Assembly (NCBI RefSeq): GCF_963855985.1 | Contig: NC_087109.1 | Coordinates: 2,686,001-2,750,000, forward strand | Length of the DNA: 64,000 nucleotides | Direction: 5' to 3' | Origin: Ostrinia nubilalis | Lineage: Eukaryota; Arthropoda; Insecta; Lepidoptera; Crambidae | Notes under the pieces: generated by a model | The model's database searches: none | What the model was told of the DNA's origin: nothing | What the model saw: the letters and a program-made list of their open reading frames with translations, nothing else | Position numbers and translations under genes: made by a program | Shown: piece by piece, positions 34,931 through 46,769 of the stretch | Layout: the number at the start of each line of letters is the position of its first letter | Numbering within the stretch: position 1 is the stretch's first letter

Positions 34931-35539
34931 TAGCAACAGAAATCGCAATTGATCAGATGCCGACATTTTAACGGTAATAATAATAATGCAAAATTTCCAA
35001 CGAACCTGGTGCATTCGAAATCGCACCGTAATACTACGCTCATAAGAGCGCAATTTTTTTGTGATCAGAATTTATCTACCTCGCAGCTCAAGCGTCAGGG
35101 TTGTTTAAGCAAAGTAAAATAAATAAAAACTTAATTTTAAGAAGCATTTATTGTATTTACGATTGGTAAACGTTAATCTAGTGGTGTTTGTATATCGTAC
35201 CATCTCCAAAGTACCTATTAATAAACTTCAGTGTTGCGATAATTCGAAATTGGACAAACGTTTTAAAAGGTGTATTGTCGGAAACAAGACACGGTGAAGT
35301 AAAGTTAATGGTTTTATTAGCTAAAATTGTAATTGCCTCGCTCTATATTACATAGTTTCATATATCAATATGTGGATTACGTAGTGGGATGTGTTACCAC
35401 ATAAATAATACATAAGTCTAGTAGATAACTTATTTTCTGTAACACATTTGTTTGTAATTCCTGTTATTTTTAATTAATTAAATTACTACAGTTAATTATT
35501 ATTTCTAAATATTACGATTTTCCATTATAAAGAGGAAAA

Positions 35540-36110
35540 ACAGTGCTGTTGGTACAATAAACCTTGATTGCGACGATGATCGACCTAGCGTGTTTATGTA
35601 CGCGTGTGTACACACGCGCGTGGCGGCCCTGATTGATTTGCAACTTAGAGTTGTCGCGCGCTGTAGGTAATTATCTCGGCCGGCATAGGCGAGTGACAGA
35701 GGCCTGGTACTAGTCAGTCTGTGTGTTCCTATCGCAAGACCGTTGTTGGTTCACTCAGTTCCAATACGTCTCTAGAGTCTCTCTCAACTGAGCACTAGAC
35801 GTGCTGTGTGTAATTATTCTCGTGAATACACTGAGTTTATTAATTTCTACGAGTGGATTTCATTTTTCCTGAAACCTAAACCAGAAGACCCTGTCGCCAG
35901 CGACAGCGGACGCTCATCCATCCCTGGCGTCGACCAGAATAACAATATACAACACTACAGTTTTATCACCCAAAAAAAATTCTGGGTAATGAGTTATTGT
36001 TGTAGTGACAAAGGGGCGGAGCCGGTGTCGCAACAATATGCCCAAAAACAGAACATATTGCTTGTGAAAGCAATGATGACAGGAGCGTCGGCATAATGTA
36101 AACAGTTTAC
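35540..36110 (+). other. GC-richer unclassified stretch (possible LTR remnant)
   Basis: It differs in composition from its surroundings and holds a 96-codon ORF (35806-36096) with no recognised domain. GACGCTCATCCATCCCTGGC and the ACAATATACAACA end recall retrotransposon LTRs, but no second LTR or binding site is present. Treat as unknown. Confidence 0.25.
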
Positions 36111-36727
36111 ATTGCTTGCATACTACTAAAGGTTATTCGAACGTTGAATACTGATATCGCAGTGGATAATGAGTACATATTTTGATATCTTTGTGTGTGA
36201 ATTTATAATGCGACACTGAGTTTCGAACTCAGCGCATTACTTAGCATCTCTCTATATCTCTATGGAAGCAAGTTAAATCCATAATAACATTCTACACCTT
36301 TTTAACCTCGTCAGGTAATAATTTTAATAAAATACGAAGCGTCATCTATCAATAGAGAATATATTTTAGAAGTTAATAAATTATGCATAAAATATAAACA
36401 CTTTAGTTAAATCCTAGAATTTCTAAAAACTAGTAAAGAAATCGTATTGAAAACAATAAATTAATATTTATTAAAACGTCAAATTATCGAAGATTTTGAC
36501 TAAAGTTTTTGAAAATATTTTATAACCTACATAGAAAACATTTAGGATTCTAATCGTGAAAGATTTTTTTTTCGTAGCCTATTGCCTTCAGACAAACAAA
36601 TAATCAAATCTTTCCTCTTTTATGAGTATAGATTTAACAACAAAACTCTCTCGATACAACGCTTCTTTTTCTTCTTCACGAAACAAAACTCAAAGCGGAT
36701 AAATAAATAAACAAATCTTTGGACAGT

Positions 36728-36952
36728 TTTACAGCGCCATCTAGTCCCAAAGTAAGCAACTAATATGCTTGTGTTAAGGGTGCTAGCCAGCTTATTGGAT
36801 ATACTACTTACATACTTTTTATAATTTATTTATTAAATACCCAGACCCGTCAAAGAAATTATAATTCATCATTTCAATTTCTGCTCAGCCGGGAATCGAA
36901 CCCGGGACCTCTCGGCATATTAGTCCGTTTCGAACCACTACACCAAACGGCC
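36728..36952 (-). mobile_element. tRNA-derived SINE
   Basis: On the minus strand: GGCCGTTTGGTGTAGTGGTT (A-box-like), then CCCGGGTTCGATTCCCGG (B box), about 68 bases in all. A body with GGTCTGGGTATTTAATAAAT and the end GGGACTAGATGGCGCTGTAA follows. It lies inside the TTAA element. Confidence 0.72.
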
Positions 36953-37104
36953 GACTCGAAACAGGGACCTCTCGACATAGTATCAAAAATATTTGGTCGC
37001 CGTATAAATCACCGCTTCACGACACGAATGCACGTAAACGTCATGGCGGGAAAAATGACACAGGTCCTGCCTTGACGGGCGCTCGCGCCGTACTAATCGA
37101 TGTC

Positions 37105-37415
37105 TTTTTTTTTTTTTTTTTTTTTTGAAGGGACGCGCGCTGGTAGCTTGAGGAGCTTTTCCAGCTTCACCGGGCAGAGTGGCGAGTACAGAAGGTACTC
37201 TAGCCGTTTGGCGATCGTCGGTGCGCGTGCCGACGAGGCCGAGTGTGGGCTTCGCGAAGCGAAGCCCAGGCTCGCCCGCGTCGGTCGCAGACCGACGTTC
37301 GCGATCGGGCCGTATCGAGCGCATAAGGCGCCCGATCAGTAGCGAACCCAACTAGAGGGTTGCCCACCGCGGTGTTGGACCAAAGTCCAGCCTACGGCGG
37401 GCTCACTCTAGTATG
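37105..37415 (-). mobile_element. Poly(A) retroposon with 11-base target duplication
   Basis: TAATCGATGTC stands at 37094-37104 and 37416-37426. The element starts (plus view) with 22 T, its poly(A) tail, then a GC-rich body. It is a 5'-truncated non-LTR retrotransposon 3' end or SINE. A short minus ORF (GLVGTRTDDRQTARVPSVLA) may be the end of ORF2. It lies inside the TTAA element. Confidence 0.82.
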
Positions 37416-38130
37416 TAATCGATGTCGGCTTGCGCATTGTAATTTATACTGTTATTCACATCAATATTTTGACAAAGTGGTTACTAATATTTAAACAATA
37501 ACTGTTGAAATCAATTCTCCAATGAATATTCTTTATTCTGGGATACTTTTATTGCTGTTATTGCTGTGTATTTAAACCAAAAATTACGATCAAAATGTGA
37601 CGTAAATCTTAAAAATTTGCTAAATTATTTTTAGATTTTACTCAATAATGGTAATAAAATTCAAGAATCCGTTTGATTATTGGACTACAAGAATATATGT
37701 CCGATGATTACTATATATTTTTAAGTTTATTATACGAGCATAAATAATAGATACAGGACTTTGAAAATGAGTCTGCGGCAATTTTTCCGTAAAATGGTTG
37801 TGGGAGATGGGGCACTGCGAATTAAGCAAAAGAGTTTTAGTAAATCCGTTACATTAATGGTCAACAACAAGGATTGGCCTATCTTTCTCAGTTAATAAAT
37901 AATCTCTGGGTGTTGCTTAAGATAGTAATTCATGCTTCCGAAATCTTAGAAATTCGCACGAAAATGTAAAATGGCTCTTAATCATTTGTTAAGAAATTAA
38001 ATGTGTTTTTCTTTAAGGATATTTATTGGGCTTTCAAATAACACCAATATTGTTGGGGTACCATGATTGTGTCAGAAAAAAATCTTTAAAGTTCGCGTCG
38101 CGGAAGGTGCGGTTTATTTGATGTTGAGTA

Positions 38131-38876
38131 TAGTAACGTCAGATTGGAGGGACGCGCGTGGACGACTCCCCGCGCTTTTGTGATGTGATAAATAAAATTG
38201 TAGTTAAAAATTAGGAAATATAATGTGAAAGTTAAGTATCCAGTGTATTATTTGTGAGAATGGATCTACCGGCCTCTAATAGTATGTTACACGTTTTGAT
38301 TGATTTGTACAAAAATGATACCTAGTCAAAATATTTCGTTAATGGTGAAACGCCATGTGTAAGTACTTGACAAACATAGAAAAGTTAGCATTTTTGAGAA
38401 ATTATTGACTTTGCTACGAGTAAATAAGATTCGCCTTAAAAGTTCGAAATACATTTTGTGACTATCATGCTCAGATTAAATTTTACAAGAATCAGAACGA
38501 AAAATATAAGACTTCTTGGGATTCAGACAAAAATACTTCAAGTTTAACACTGCAGCGTTTCAAAAACTGGATACTAGGGACTATTTCTCTACGAGAATTT
38601 TAGCCCTCTTACATGCTCTCCACCTACTAAAAATTCACCTTACATTTCACCTTGTAAGCTACCTCGTTTAAAGCGGTTTTCCAGGTTTTATACCTTAAAA
38701 TGATCCAGAAAAGTAAGTAAAAGTGCCCGAGACAATTTCAGAAAATTCCTGAATCTAACAAAAGCATTCCTGAAAGATATAAAGCTGCGTGGTTCGTGGC
38801 CCTTTTTAGGAAGGCTTATATAATTTTCGGTTTTATTAAGCTGGAGGACTATTTATTATGTCACTTGTGTTGTTAC
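38131..38876. other. No gene recognised
   Basis: AT-rich intergenic sequence without supported features. Confidence 0.35.
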
Positions 38877-39049
38877 AGATCGTTTCATCCACGAAGACGC
38901 GCCCCACCAATTTTTGGTCGAGGGAAGCGCGGGGTGCGGGGAGTTTGATCCGAGCAATCCGAGCGTCATTATTGTAGTGTGCGTGTGCACTTATGGATCA
39001 AACGTTAGCAGAAGAATGGTGGGGCGCGTCTTCGTGGATGAAACGATCT
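38877..39049. mobile_element. T-MITE copy 3
   Basis: AGATCGTTTCATCCACGAAG and CTTCGTGGATGAAACGATCT ends. It is shorter than copies 1 and 2 by an internal deletion after CACTTATGGATCA. Confidence 0.75.
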
Positions 39050-39169
39050 ATACTTATACCTTTACAAAAAATACCAAAATGGGTAAATTCCGCGCTATCA
39101 GACTACGGTAATTTTGTAATATCGACGGGTGTATCTATTCGTATGATTAGTAGATAAAAACGTAGTATT

Positions 39170-39345
39170 CCTTTTATTTTTTTATTTTATTTTATTTATT
39201 AAGGAAATAAACAGCAACATTCTTAAAACATATTTTTTTTATATGCTAGACAGGGCAGGTATTTGACCGCAATCGCACCTGGTGTTAAGTGAGATGCAGT
39301 CTAGGATGGTACATATCTGCCCTGTAAGTGCCCATTCACTCTATA
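39170..39345 (-). repeat. Retroposon 3' end with poly(T)
   Basis: T-rich lead, then GGGCAGGTATTTGACCGCAA and GATGCAGTCTAGGATGGTAC. The same sequence is at 41763-41985. Reads as the 3' end of a minus-strand non-LTR element. Confidence 0.55.
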
Positions 39346-39767
39346 TTCATTTGTAAGATTTGTAAGTAACGTTTGTAGTAAATATTCTCGGTTATGTTCA
39401 TAACTGGTTTTAAAGCTTTTTTGAAAAGTTTTAAAGCTCTAGAACCAAAATAAATACAGTACCATGCATTACATGCAAAAAAGTTGCAAAAAAGTAGGTA
39501 CCTACTTAATACGACTACATAGGTGCCTCGGTTACCTTGATGTGCCGTCGTACTAGAATAATAAAAATGTAAACACTTGTACAAAAAGTGGTTGGCGTGA
39601 GACGCTGTTTACGGTTTTGTTTAAAAATTTAAAGTAAGTGCGAAGGGTGCTTAACTGTTAAAGTGAAGCCTTGAATTTATATGCCCTGAAGTTAAATGCT
39701 GAAAGGAAAGTAAAACTTATTTGTTTAGGAATAAAAAATAGTTCATATTATCAAGTTATTTATAACT

Positions 39768-40200
39768 AACGGCCGCCCGCGAATTCGTACGCGTGGATCC
39801 CGTTTTACCCCCTTCATCTATCTTACGCGGCTTAGATTTTTTCATACAAATGTTTTTTCCCGCTAACTCCTGTTCCCGTGGGAATTTTGCAATATCCTGT
39901 TGTAACTAAGCTTTAAGTTTACTAAGGTACCTGCATACCAAATTTCAAGCGTCTAACTTAAGCGGTTTAGATTTTTCATACAAAAGGATTTTCCCGCTAA
40001 TTCCCGTTTCCGTGGGATACTGCTAAGTATACTATAACCTGCCCAGGAGTATGAAGAATAATTGTACCAAGTTTCGTTAAAATCCGTCAAGTAGTTTTTG
40101 TTTCCACAAGGAACATACAGACAGACAGACAGACAAAAATTTTACTGATTGCATTTTTGGCATCAGTATCGATCACTAATCACCCCCTGATAGTTATTTT
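39768..40200 (+). repeat. Q-family dispersed repeat
   Basis: CGCCCGCGAATTCGTACGCG, GGATCCCGTTTTACCCCC, two diverged internal copies of TTAGATTTTTTCATACAAATG, then (ACAG)n. Confidence 0.55.
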
Positions 40201-40314
40201 GAAAATATATTTCATGTACAGAATTGACCTCTCTACAGATTTATTAGATATATAGATAGATTTACAATTTAGTTCACCTTTGATTGAATATGCTAACGTG
40301 CACAATAAATACAC

Positions 40315-40500
40315 ACTAGCTGTGCCCGCGACTCCGTACGCGTGAAAATAGTTTGAATAATATTTCCCGTTTTTGCAACATTATTATTTACTGCTCCGCT
40401 CCTATTAACTGTAGGGTGATGTTATATGTATAGCCTAAAGCCTTCCTTAATAAATGGGCTATCCAACACAAAAATATTTTTGAATCTGACCTGCAGTTCC
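40315..40500 (+). repeat. Q-family dispersed repeat
   Basis: CTAGCTGTGCCCGCGACTCC, TACGCGTG, and GCTATCCAACAC as at 10926. Confidence 0.55.
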
Positions 40501-41589
40501 TGATTTTATCGCATTCAATCACAAACTCTTCAGCATAGATTTTATTCAGGCGTTCTGGTCAATTGAAACATTAAGTTAAAAAGTGAACAAAATACGTAAT
40601 AAATAACTCTTTTCCTCATTCATTAGCACATTCACAAAACTGGGTCTTCTCCAAAGTTCCCAGCGAAAATCTCATAACTCTGTGACAGCAAACTTGAATA
40701 CAATACCCTTTGAAACCGCACGGGATACGGGAATGCCTGAAAATGCGAAATAGCTCCAGCGACTGTGACGCAATATTCGCGAAACTTCAATCAATCAAAC
40801 TACAGATGATCGGTTTTACTGGATGTACAGTCAACGAATAGTTCTTGACACCCAAAGTGGCCAAAAAATTGACAATACAACCATCCAATATAAACAAAAA
40901 TTATTGCCTTAGTTTCGAACACAATTTTTAATGAAAAATGACAGATATAAAAATAACGCATTTAAATTAATGATAGTTTAAATATTATTTTTTTACAAAC
41001 TTCCTATTACAAAAACTTTTAATGTGTCATTACATGCCTCTTTCTATGTCCTTGCTGACAAATAAATGTAGGTTTATTTTAAAAAATCTTAAGTACCTAC
41101 ACCTCTATGTACCCCAAACAACACATTTCAAAGTACCTACTTACCTTTATTTTATGGCTCAAATAAGTGTCACAACCCCTGGACAGCAGAGCTACTCCCT
41201 AAAGCTCACGTAGTTTTGCGTATTTGTCTCTCTCACTCATGCTGCCATCTCTGTTTGAGTAAGAGGGATAGAAATGTTCGAAACTTCGGATAACTTTACC
41301 GGACATAGGAATCTCCCTTGGGTCCAATATGGAAGATACGACTAAGGATACCGTCAAGCTAACACGAATTATTTCATTGTAAGTCACATAAACTCGTATA
41401 TGCATTTAGATTTTTTCATTTTAAACTAACGACCCGACCCTGCTTCTTCCTAAAATACTTAAAACCTTCCTCATGAATCACCCTATCTAATAAAAAAACA
41501 CATCAAAATGTTTTAAAGTGTTTTAAAAATTTAAGGACAGGGACAGACAGACAGCGAAGAGACTTAGTTTTATTATTATGTAGTGATTT

Positions 41590-41748
41590 GTGGCCCGTAT
41601 TCACAAACGATGCTTGTTTAAGTGAAGCAGCAAATCGAACGCACAGCGTTGAATAGAGCTCTGTGGTTGGTTCAAGTGTCACCTGTGCGTCCACACGCAC
41701 TGTGAGACCTCATTGTAATGTTTGTGAATAGGTACGGGCGTTAGTTTG
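41590..41748. mobile_element. M1 MITE copy
   Basis: CCCGTATTCACAAACGATGC at the left and TGTTTGTGAATAGGTACGGG at the right, orientation reversed relative to 29128. Confidence 0.7.
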
Positions 41749-41762
41749 AGATGCGTCTCCTA

Positions 41763-41985
41763 CTTTTTTTTTTTTTTATGCATAACAAGGCAGGTATTTG
41801 ACAACAATCGCACCTGATGTTAAGTGGGATGCAGTCTAGGATGGTACATATCTGCCCTGTAAGTGCCTATTCACTCTCGCCTTGAAAAGGCCCGGATTAT
41901 AGTTTTCGGGAAAGACAGCAGCAGGCAGCGAATTCCAGTCCGTAGCTGTTCGCATTATAAAAGAGTCTGAAAATTTTATTTAAAA
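41763..41985 (-). repeat. Retroposon 3' end with poly(T)
   Basis: Poly(T) then GGCAGGTATTTGACAACAAT, GATGCAGTCTAGGATGGTAC and CGAATTCCAGTCCGTAGCTG. A longer copy of the family at 39170. Confidence 0.6.
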
Positions 41986-42154
41986 AGAGAGTGCTAGAAA
42001 ATTTTAATAACCATGCATTTAGACACAATCCACAAATGTAGCATTTAATCATTTGACTAAATAAAACGTTTTTTTTTTTATGTAGGTAGGTACTTCATTC
42101 GGAGTAAGGACCGCCAATTTAAAAAAAATCTTTCTGACGTAATTTTATGTTCAT

Positions 42155-42290
42155 CATCATCATTTTTAGCCACAGGACGTCCACTGCTGAACATAGGCCT
42201 CCCCCAATGACTTTCACATCGCACGGTTGGTAGCGGCCTGCATCCAGCGTCTTCCTGCTACCTTTATCAGGTCGTAGGTGTTTTTGAATC
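42155..42290 (-). repeat. RTE/SINE-type tail
   Basis: (CATCAT), TTTTTAGCCACAGGACGTCC and GCGGCCTGCATCCAGCGTCT in reverse orientation. Confidence 0.6.
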
Positions 42291-42327
42291 CATTGAGATT
42301 TTAGTACTAAAACAGTAGACACACTAA

Positions 42328-42517
42328 AGCGGTAATCACACTGCACCGCGCTCCGCCGCGGAGCGCGGTGCGACAGATTTAATCATTGTATGCAAGTACC
42401 TCAGTTTGTATAGAAAACACGCGCGGCACTTCACACTGACAACGCGTCCGCGCGCGTGATTTTTTAAATGAAAATCACGCGCTCCGCGGCGGAGCGCGGC
42501 GCAGTGTGATAACCGCC
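42328..42517. mobile_element. 190-bp GC-rich MITE, TAA target duplication
   Basis: TIRs of about 40 bases: AGCGGTAATCACACTGCACC with GCGCTCCGCCGCGGAGCGCG, and the inverse at the right. TAA flanks both ends. Each TIR contains a smaller perfect palindrome (CGCTCCGCCGCGGAGCG). Confidence 0.75.
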
Positions 42518-42839
42518 TAATGCTATACATAGTTTTGTTGGGCCTTATCCATATAAAATAGGTAGAATAAAAATAGTTTTCTTTCTCGTAAAAGGAAGAA
42601 CTTACGCTAACTCAATTGCGTCAATTCCCCTAAACGGCTCGTGAATTACTAAACTCGGGGCTAAGCGGCCGATCGATTGTGGGTACCTTAACAAAAAGGT
42701 ATTTTTCCGGGAAAAAAATACTTGAATAGATTATTATGTTACTAAGCAGATTTAAGACAAATCATAGCAAAATAAACCTTTCTTAAATACTTACTCCTAA
42801 TTTTTCCTGCTTTTGTAACTTTTTCTTGCTTTTGTATTA

Positions 42840-43030
42840 TAATAGCCTATTATTTAAAAATAGCCTTTCTTGATAAATGGGCTATCCAAAATTAGTTTGA
42901 CACAGATCATCATAAATTATAGCTTGTAAATGTTATTCTGGGTTACCTCTAAACAATATTGCTGTTAAGTTCCATCTTAATTCGTTTAGTAACTTTTTAG
43001 ACTAAGGAATAATATGGAAGAAATAATACT
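42840..43030 (-). repeat. R-family dispersed repeat, degraded
   Basis: GATAAATGGGCTATCC and GTTATTCTGGGTTACCTCTA recall the R/Q families. Confidence 0.35.
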
Positions 43031-43112
43031 GTTATTACTGTATTAGTCCATTGATGATGATGATGAATTATATTAATTGGTAAAAAAAACTTTACAGTTA
43101 GGTACCTAATTA

Positions 43113-44187
43113 GAGGAAGGGGTGGTAATTTGGAACCCTACTTTGTTTTTTGAATATTTAAATAAAACTATTTGACTAATCATCTTGAAAAGTGGCTTTG
43201 CATACTTCAAAACTTATTAGCTATTATATTAGGAACGATTAACAAAATAAAACAACTCGTTATAGGAAATAATTACCTTTATTGACTAAATGAAAAAAAC
43301 GTGTTTTGAGTTTTGGTGCGGGTATTACGGAACCCGGGTTCCAAATTACAAGTATGAAACAAATTTATTTACAAAAATCACAAATATAATATTCTTTTTC
43401 GCATCCTGAGCAATCAATATGTGCCCACAACTCACAAGATTGACACTGAATCCAAATTTCACCCTGTTGATTATTTGAGAAACATTCTGAACAAAAAATA
43501 CAATAAATCATCGGGCTTGTGGGCTGAGCTTGTGTGGTAGGTATAATTTTCTGCCACCGCAGTTTTACCTGAAGAAACAGATGACATCGTAGTATCCGAA
43601 GAGGAAGATTCCCGCCTGTTCGAGCGAGGTCTAGAAGGGTTTGGCATACCCTGCCTTCCACTACGTCCCCGAGCTCTTCCTCGACCTTTTCCTCTCTGCG
43701 CTATAGATTTGATTGACTCCTCACGTTAGTGTTTGTAGGGAGATCCAGTCAGCAAAGTAGCGGCAGGTAATTTGGAACCCGGTTCCATACTACCCGCACC
43801 TATAGGGTTCCAAATTCAAAATCTAACTAAATTAACAAATAACCAAGAAAATCACATCTAGTTAAAAGATACATTAAAACTTACCTTCGACAATCTAAAC
43901 TAGTCTGTATGGACTCCCTATAACACGCACAGAATTTGTCTTATATTAAAACAAACACTTTTTACAGTTTTTCCAACGGAGAGAAAAAAACGTTTGATTT
44001 TGATGTGAAATGTCAGCTGTGTGTGACAGATCAAATTCGATGCAAAATTGACGTTATTGGTAGCAAATATGCTCTATGGTATCAGTACAACGTAGTTACA
44101 TAGTTTTTTGGTAGATATCACTGCCTGTTTCTGTGATATTAAAGGGTTCCAAAAAAACAGCAGGGTCGAAATTACCACCCCTTCCTC
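43113..44187 (-). mobile_element. 1.08-kb TIR element, pogo-like, internally deleted
   Basis: TIRs of about 20 bases (GAGGAAGGGGTGGTAATTTG and its inverse) flanked by TA. It contains the transposase C-terminal remnant at 43661-43365. The interior repeats the motif GGTTCCAAATT. The catalytic domain is missing. Confidence 0.7.
43365..43661 (-). pseudogene. Transposase C-terminal zinc-finger remnant
   Basis: The frame ends with CIFCSECF, then WIQCQSCELWAHIDCSGC and YYICDFCK, a Cys/His zinc-binding module. Modules like this end insect pogo/Tigger-type (CENP-B/DDE) transposases; that assignment is from memory of the family. Just upstream another frame (GRGRARGRSGRQ, SSSSDTTMSSVSS) looks like the natural linker, so one base has been gained or lost between them. 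No DDE core is present. Confidence 0.55.
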
Positions 44188-44284
44188 TAACAAATAATAA
44201 TTGTGATTTGAGTGTTAAAACTAATTGGATTTTCAGGCTATCAGGTTTTTCGTGACTTTTTTCAGGCACATTAATCGCTTGTAA

Positions 44285-44425
44285 CATCATCATCATCATC
44301 ATCAAGCCATGAACTCTCCACTACAGGAGCACGACCCTCTTTAATTTAATTTAATTTAATTTACCAAAGGCAAATGGAGGATTACACCCACACACCCCAC
44401 GCTGGCCAGACGGGTTAGGGAGTTT
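44285..44425 (+). repeat. T-family dispersed repeat
   Basis: (CAT)n, CTACAGGAGCACGACCCTCT, (TTTAA)5, then CCCCACGCTGGCCAGACGGG. Confidence 0.5.
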
Positions 44426-44427
44426 AC

Positions 44428-44580
44428 GTTACGGGACTATTCCCACCTCTCGTTCCCACCGCTGCAACTCCTGTGTAGCCAGGATCTGCAGCTTGACCGC
44501 CAATAAAAACCCAACCAGTGAAGGCCAAGTTTGTCCCGGGGAAAGTTAAACTGTCATTGGATCCGTTGTAGGTCACGTTA
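44428..44580 (-). repeat. W-family copy
   Basis: Complete core in reverse. Its FTGWVFIGGQAADPGYTGV frame continues upstream for a further 33 codons (MDRWTLETPFNF...). Confidence 0.65.
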
Positions 44581-45085
44581 AAGCCCAATTGTGTTAAAAA
44601 GTTAAATGGTGTTTCTAATGTCCATCTGTCCATCTTGAACGTACACAGCTAATCACTGACCTAGTACATTTAATTAGCGCCAAGTCTATAATTGCACTGC
44701 GATTTGCATACACGGCTGTAGCTACTAGTGATGTACGGGTTTGTATACAGTGTATTAATTTTATTTACGGTCTTATTTTATTTTACCCCTTTTTTACCGA
44801 GATTAAGTACTCTCAGATCCCTAGATATAGAAAAAAACTTTTCTCCAAAGCTTTATGATGACGACGACGAGCTGTAAAAACCCAGTAACAGAGATAGTGT
44901 AAAGTTCTTAAAAATATTTTTGCCTCAAGCGATTTGCGTCACGTGACCCACCACGCGTCGATCCCGTTTGCAATGTCCCAAAAAAAACTGATCCGTTCAA
45001 ATTTGGAATTCGAATTTCAAAAATACACTCTTTTGTGTTTACACGATAGTCCAGTCGTGGTCCAGTTTTGCAAGATCCTCTATTA

Positions 45086-45310
45086 GCGCTCCTGCACACG
45101 ACGCCGCCATCGCGCCGCTGCCGCGCCCACGCCGCGCCCCTACACTGTTCATACGCGCCGAGTAAAGCCCGCCGCTGCGCCGCCACCGCGCCATCAAAGC
45201 ATAATTTCACCAGAGGCGCGGCGGCGGCGTGGCAGCGGGCTTCATGCGGCGCGTATACACAGTGCAAAGGCGCGTGGGCGGCGCAGCGGCGGCGTCGTGT
45301 TCAGGAGCGC
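45086..45310. mobile_element. GC-rich MITE, second copy of the 4622 family
   Basis: GCGCTCCTGCACACGACGCC left, GGCGTCGTGTTCAGGAGCGC right, TTA on both sides. A 225-base (GCC)-rich palindrome. ORFs across it are by-products of its composition. Confidence 0.78.
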
Positions 45311-45674
45311 TTACCGGGCCCTTAATATGTTTGTTTTCAGAAAAGATTAAATTATATTATTGTCGATACTAAATCGCTGTGTCCCATCACTAAACAGCTT
45401 TCATGTCTGAATGCAGTTTGCGTATTCCAAGAAGCGGCTTTCACAGACTTAGTGCAATTTCGAATGTTAGATAAGCTATAACAGCAGTAACAGTTGCTTT
45501 CTTTTTGAGCCACCGGAAAAGCAATTTATTTATAATAGCCACTGGTTTTATTAACTAGAAATTAGGCAGAATGTTTAAAAACCTGTTATATTAATTACAA
45601 AATGAAAACTCAAAGTGAACGCTGTAAAGCTACTTTATTTTCGAATTCTTGAGTGGTGACTATGAACCAGAAGA

Positions 45675-45828
45675 CGTGGCGTGGGCAGGCCTCCCACTAG
45701 GTGGACCGACGATCTGGTGAAGGTCGCGGGAGGTGCCTGGATGCGAGCGGCGCAGGACCGGTGTTTGTGGAAATCCTTGGGGGAGGCCTTTGTCCAGCAG
45801 TGGACGTCTTTCGGCTGAAACGAACGAA
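45675..45828 (+). repeat. RTE-type LINE 3' fragment
   Basis: CCCACTAGGTGGACCGACGA to TCCAGCAGTGGACGTCTTTC and GGCTGAAACGAACGAA, well preserved. Confidence 0.72.
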
Positions 45829-46012
45829 TTTCGAACTCCTCCTGTGTTCTTCTGATTAATTTCGTTGCGGGTCCAATGACTGTTTAACTTTCCCCGGGAC
45901 AAACTTGACCTTCACCGGTTGGGTTTTTATTGGCGGTCAATCTGTAGATCCTGGCTACACAGGAGTTGCAGTGGTGGGAACGAGACGAGGGAATAGTCCC
46001 GTTGTAAGAAGC
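45829..46012 (+). repeat. W-family copy, adjoining an RTE tail
   Basis: It starts TTTCGAACTCCTCCTGTGTT directly after the RTE end and runs to GGGAATAGTCCCGTT. Confidence 0.65.
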
Positions 46013-46660
46013 TACACAAGAATGGGCAACAGCAGATCAAGTTAAATATTGTGGCTTCAATGTAGTGGTATTAGGAGCTATTTTTCAACAAAAAATGTAC
46101 AGCTTCATATGCTGCCTGCTTTATTAAAACGCGATACTACCTACATAAATTAGAAAATGCAACGCAGGTGCTTGTAGTAATTATGTATTCAGCTTTGTAA
46201 AAATGGTTTCCTACTGATGTAAGGCCGATATGAAACTGAAGAGTTTATTGCGAAAAATATAAAAATAAAAGTTATATAAACTTGTATTCAGGGGAAAATA
46301 TAAACGAGGAAATCCTGACATCATGAACAACTTATTTAATAACTCATAAGTTATAAGACCAAATACAAATAAACCATCTAAAGATCCAGTGGTTTAGTAA
46401 CCAATAACTTTCGGTGTACCTATTATAACTGACAAATTTTGAACTATAGGCCAATTTAATATGTCTCTACATTGCTGAAGGGATCAGCTTCTTAACCTTA
46501 AATTCTACGTCCTATTTAGAACTCTATGATCTTGTGTTAAAGTTAAAAAACAATCAGTATTGGCAAAAAATGGGAAGTATAAAAGTAATGGTTTCCTGGC
46601 TTTATGGTTCTTTATCAGCCGTTAAAGTAACAAGCCGTTAATTTTTATCACGTAGTTTAT
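46013..46660. other. No gene recognised
   Basis: AT-rich intergenic sequence. Confidence 0.35.
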
Positions 46661-46769
46661 AAAGGCTTAATGTTACAGTTAAATCCACCAATGAGCGTAG
46701 ATTCGGTTTCTGGTGGAATCAATCGAAAAGGGTATCACCCAGTTTGGGAGCAAAATTCGTTATTTCGTG

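Larger units (their letters stand above)
34231..37977. mobile_element. 3.75-kb TTAA-flanked element (piggyBac-like target)
   Basis: TTAA duplicated at 34227-34230 and 37978-37981. TIRs are GAGCCATTTCACA and, inverted, GAGCCATTTTACA, with GCGCGAATTT/GTGCGAATTT further in. The undisturbed host element at 47621 has a single TTAA at this point, proving insertion. No DDE transposase frame is visible, so it is non-autonomous. It has itself received a SINE and a retroposon. The superfamily is inferred from TTAA only. Confidence 0.8.
33860..38130. mobile_element. 520-bp TIR element split by a nested 3.75-kb insertion
   Basis: Left arm 33860-34226 and right arm 37982-38130 together match, in reverse order, the unbroken 517-bp element at 47621-48137. 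Ends are ACTCGACATCAAATAAATCG and GGTTTATTTGATGTTGAGT. Removing 34231-37977 and one TTAA joins the arms exactly as at 47621-48137. No ORF in the element itself. Confidence 0.85.

Noticed and set aside
35806..36096. 96-codon ORF in the TTAA element
   Set aside because: No recognised domain or homologous copy in the window; left as an unclassified stretch.
36885..36952. tRNA-like sequence with A and B boxes
   Set aside because: It continues into a SINE body and the stem pairing is poor, so it is a tRNA-derived SINE head, not a tRNA gene.
44281..44360. (ATC)n and (TTTAA)n runs as possible satellite or regulatory array
   Set aside because: They are the usual simple-repeat edges of dispersed lepidopteran repeats.
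45068..45325. Ala/Arg-rich ORFs on both strands
   Set aside because: They lie in the GC-rich MITE palindrome at 45086-45310 and follow from its (GCC)n composition.
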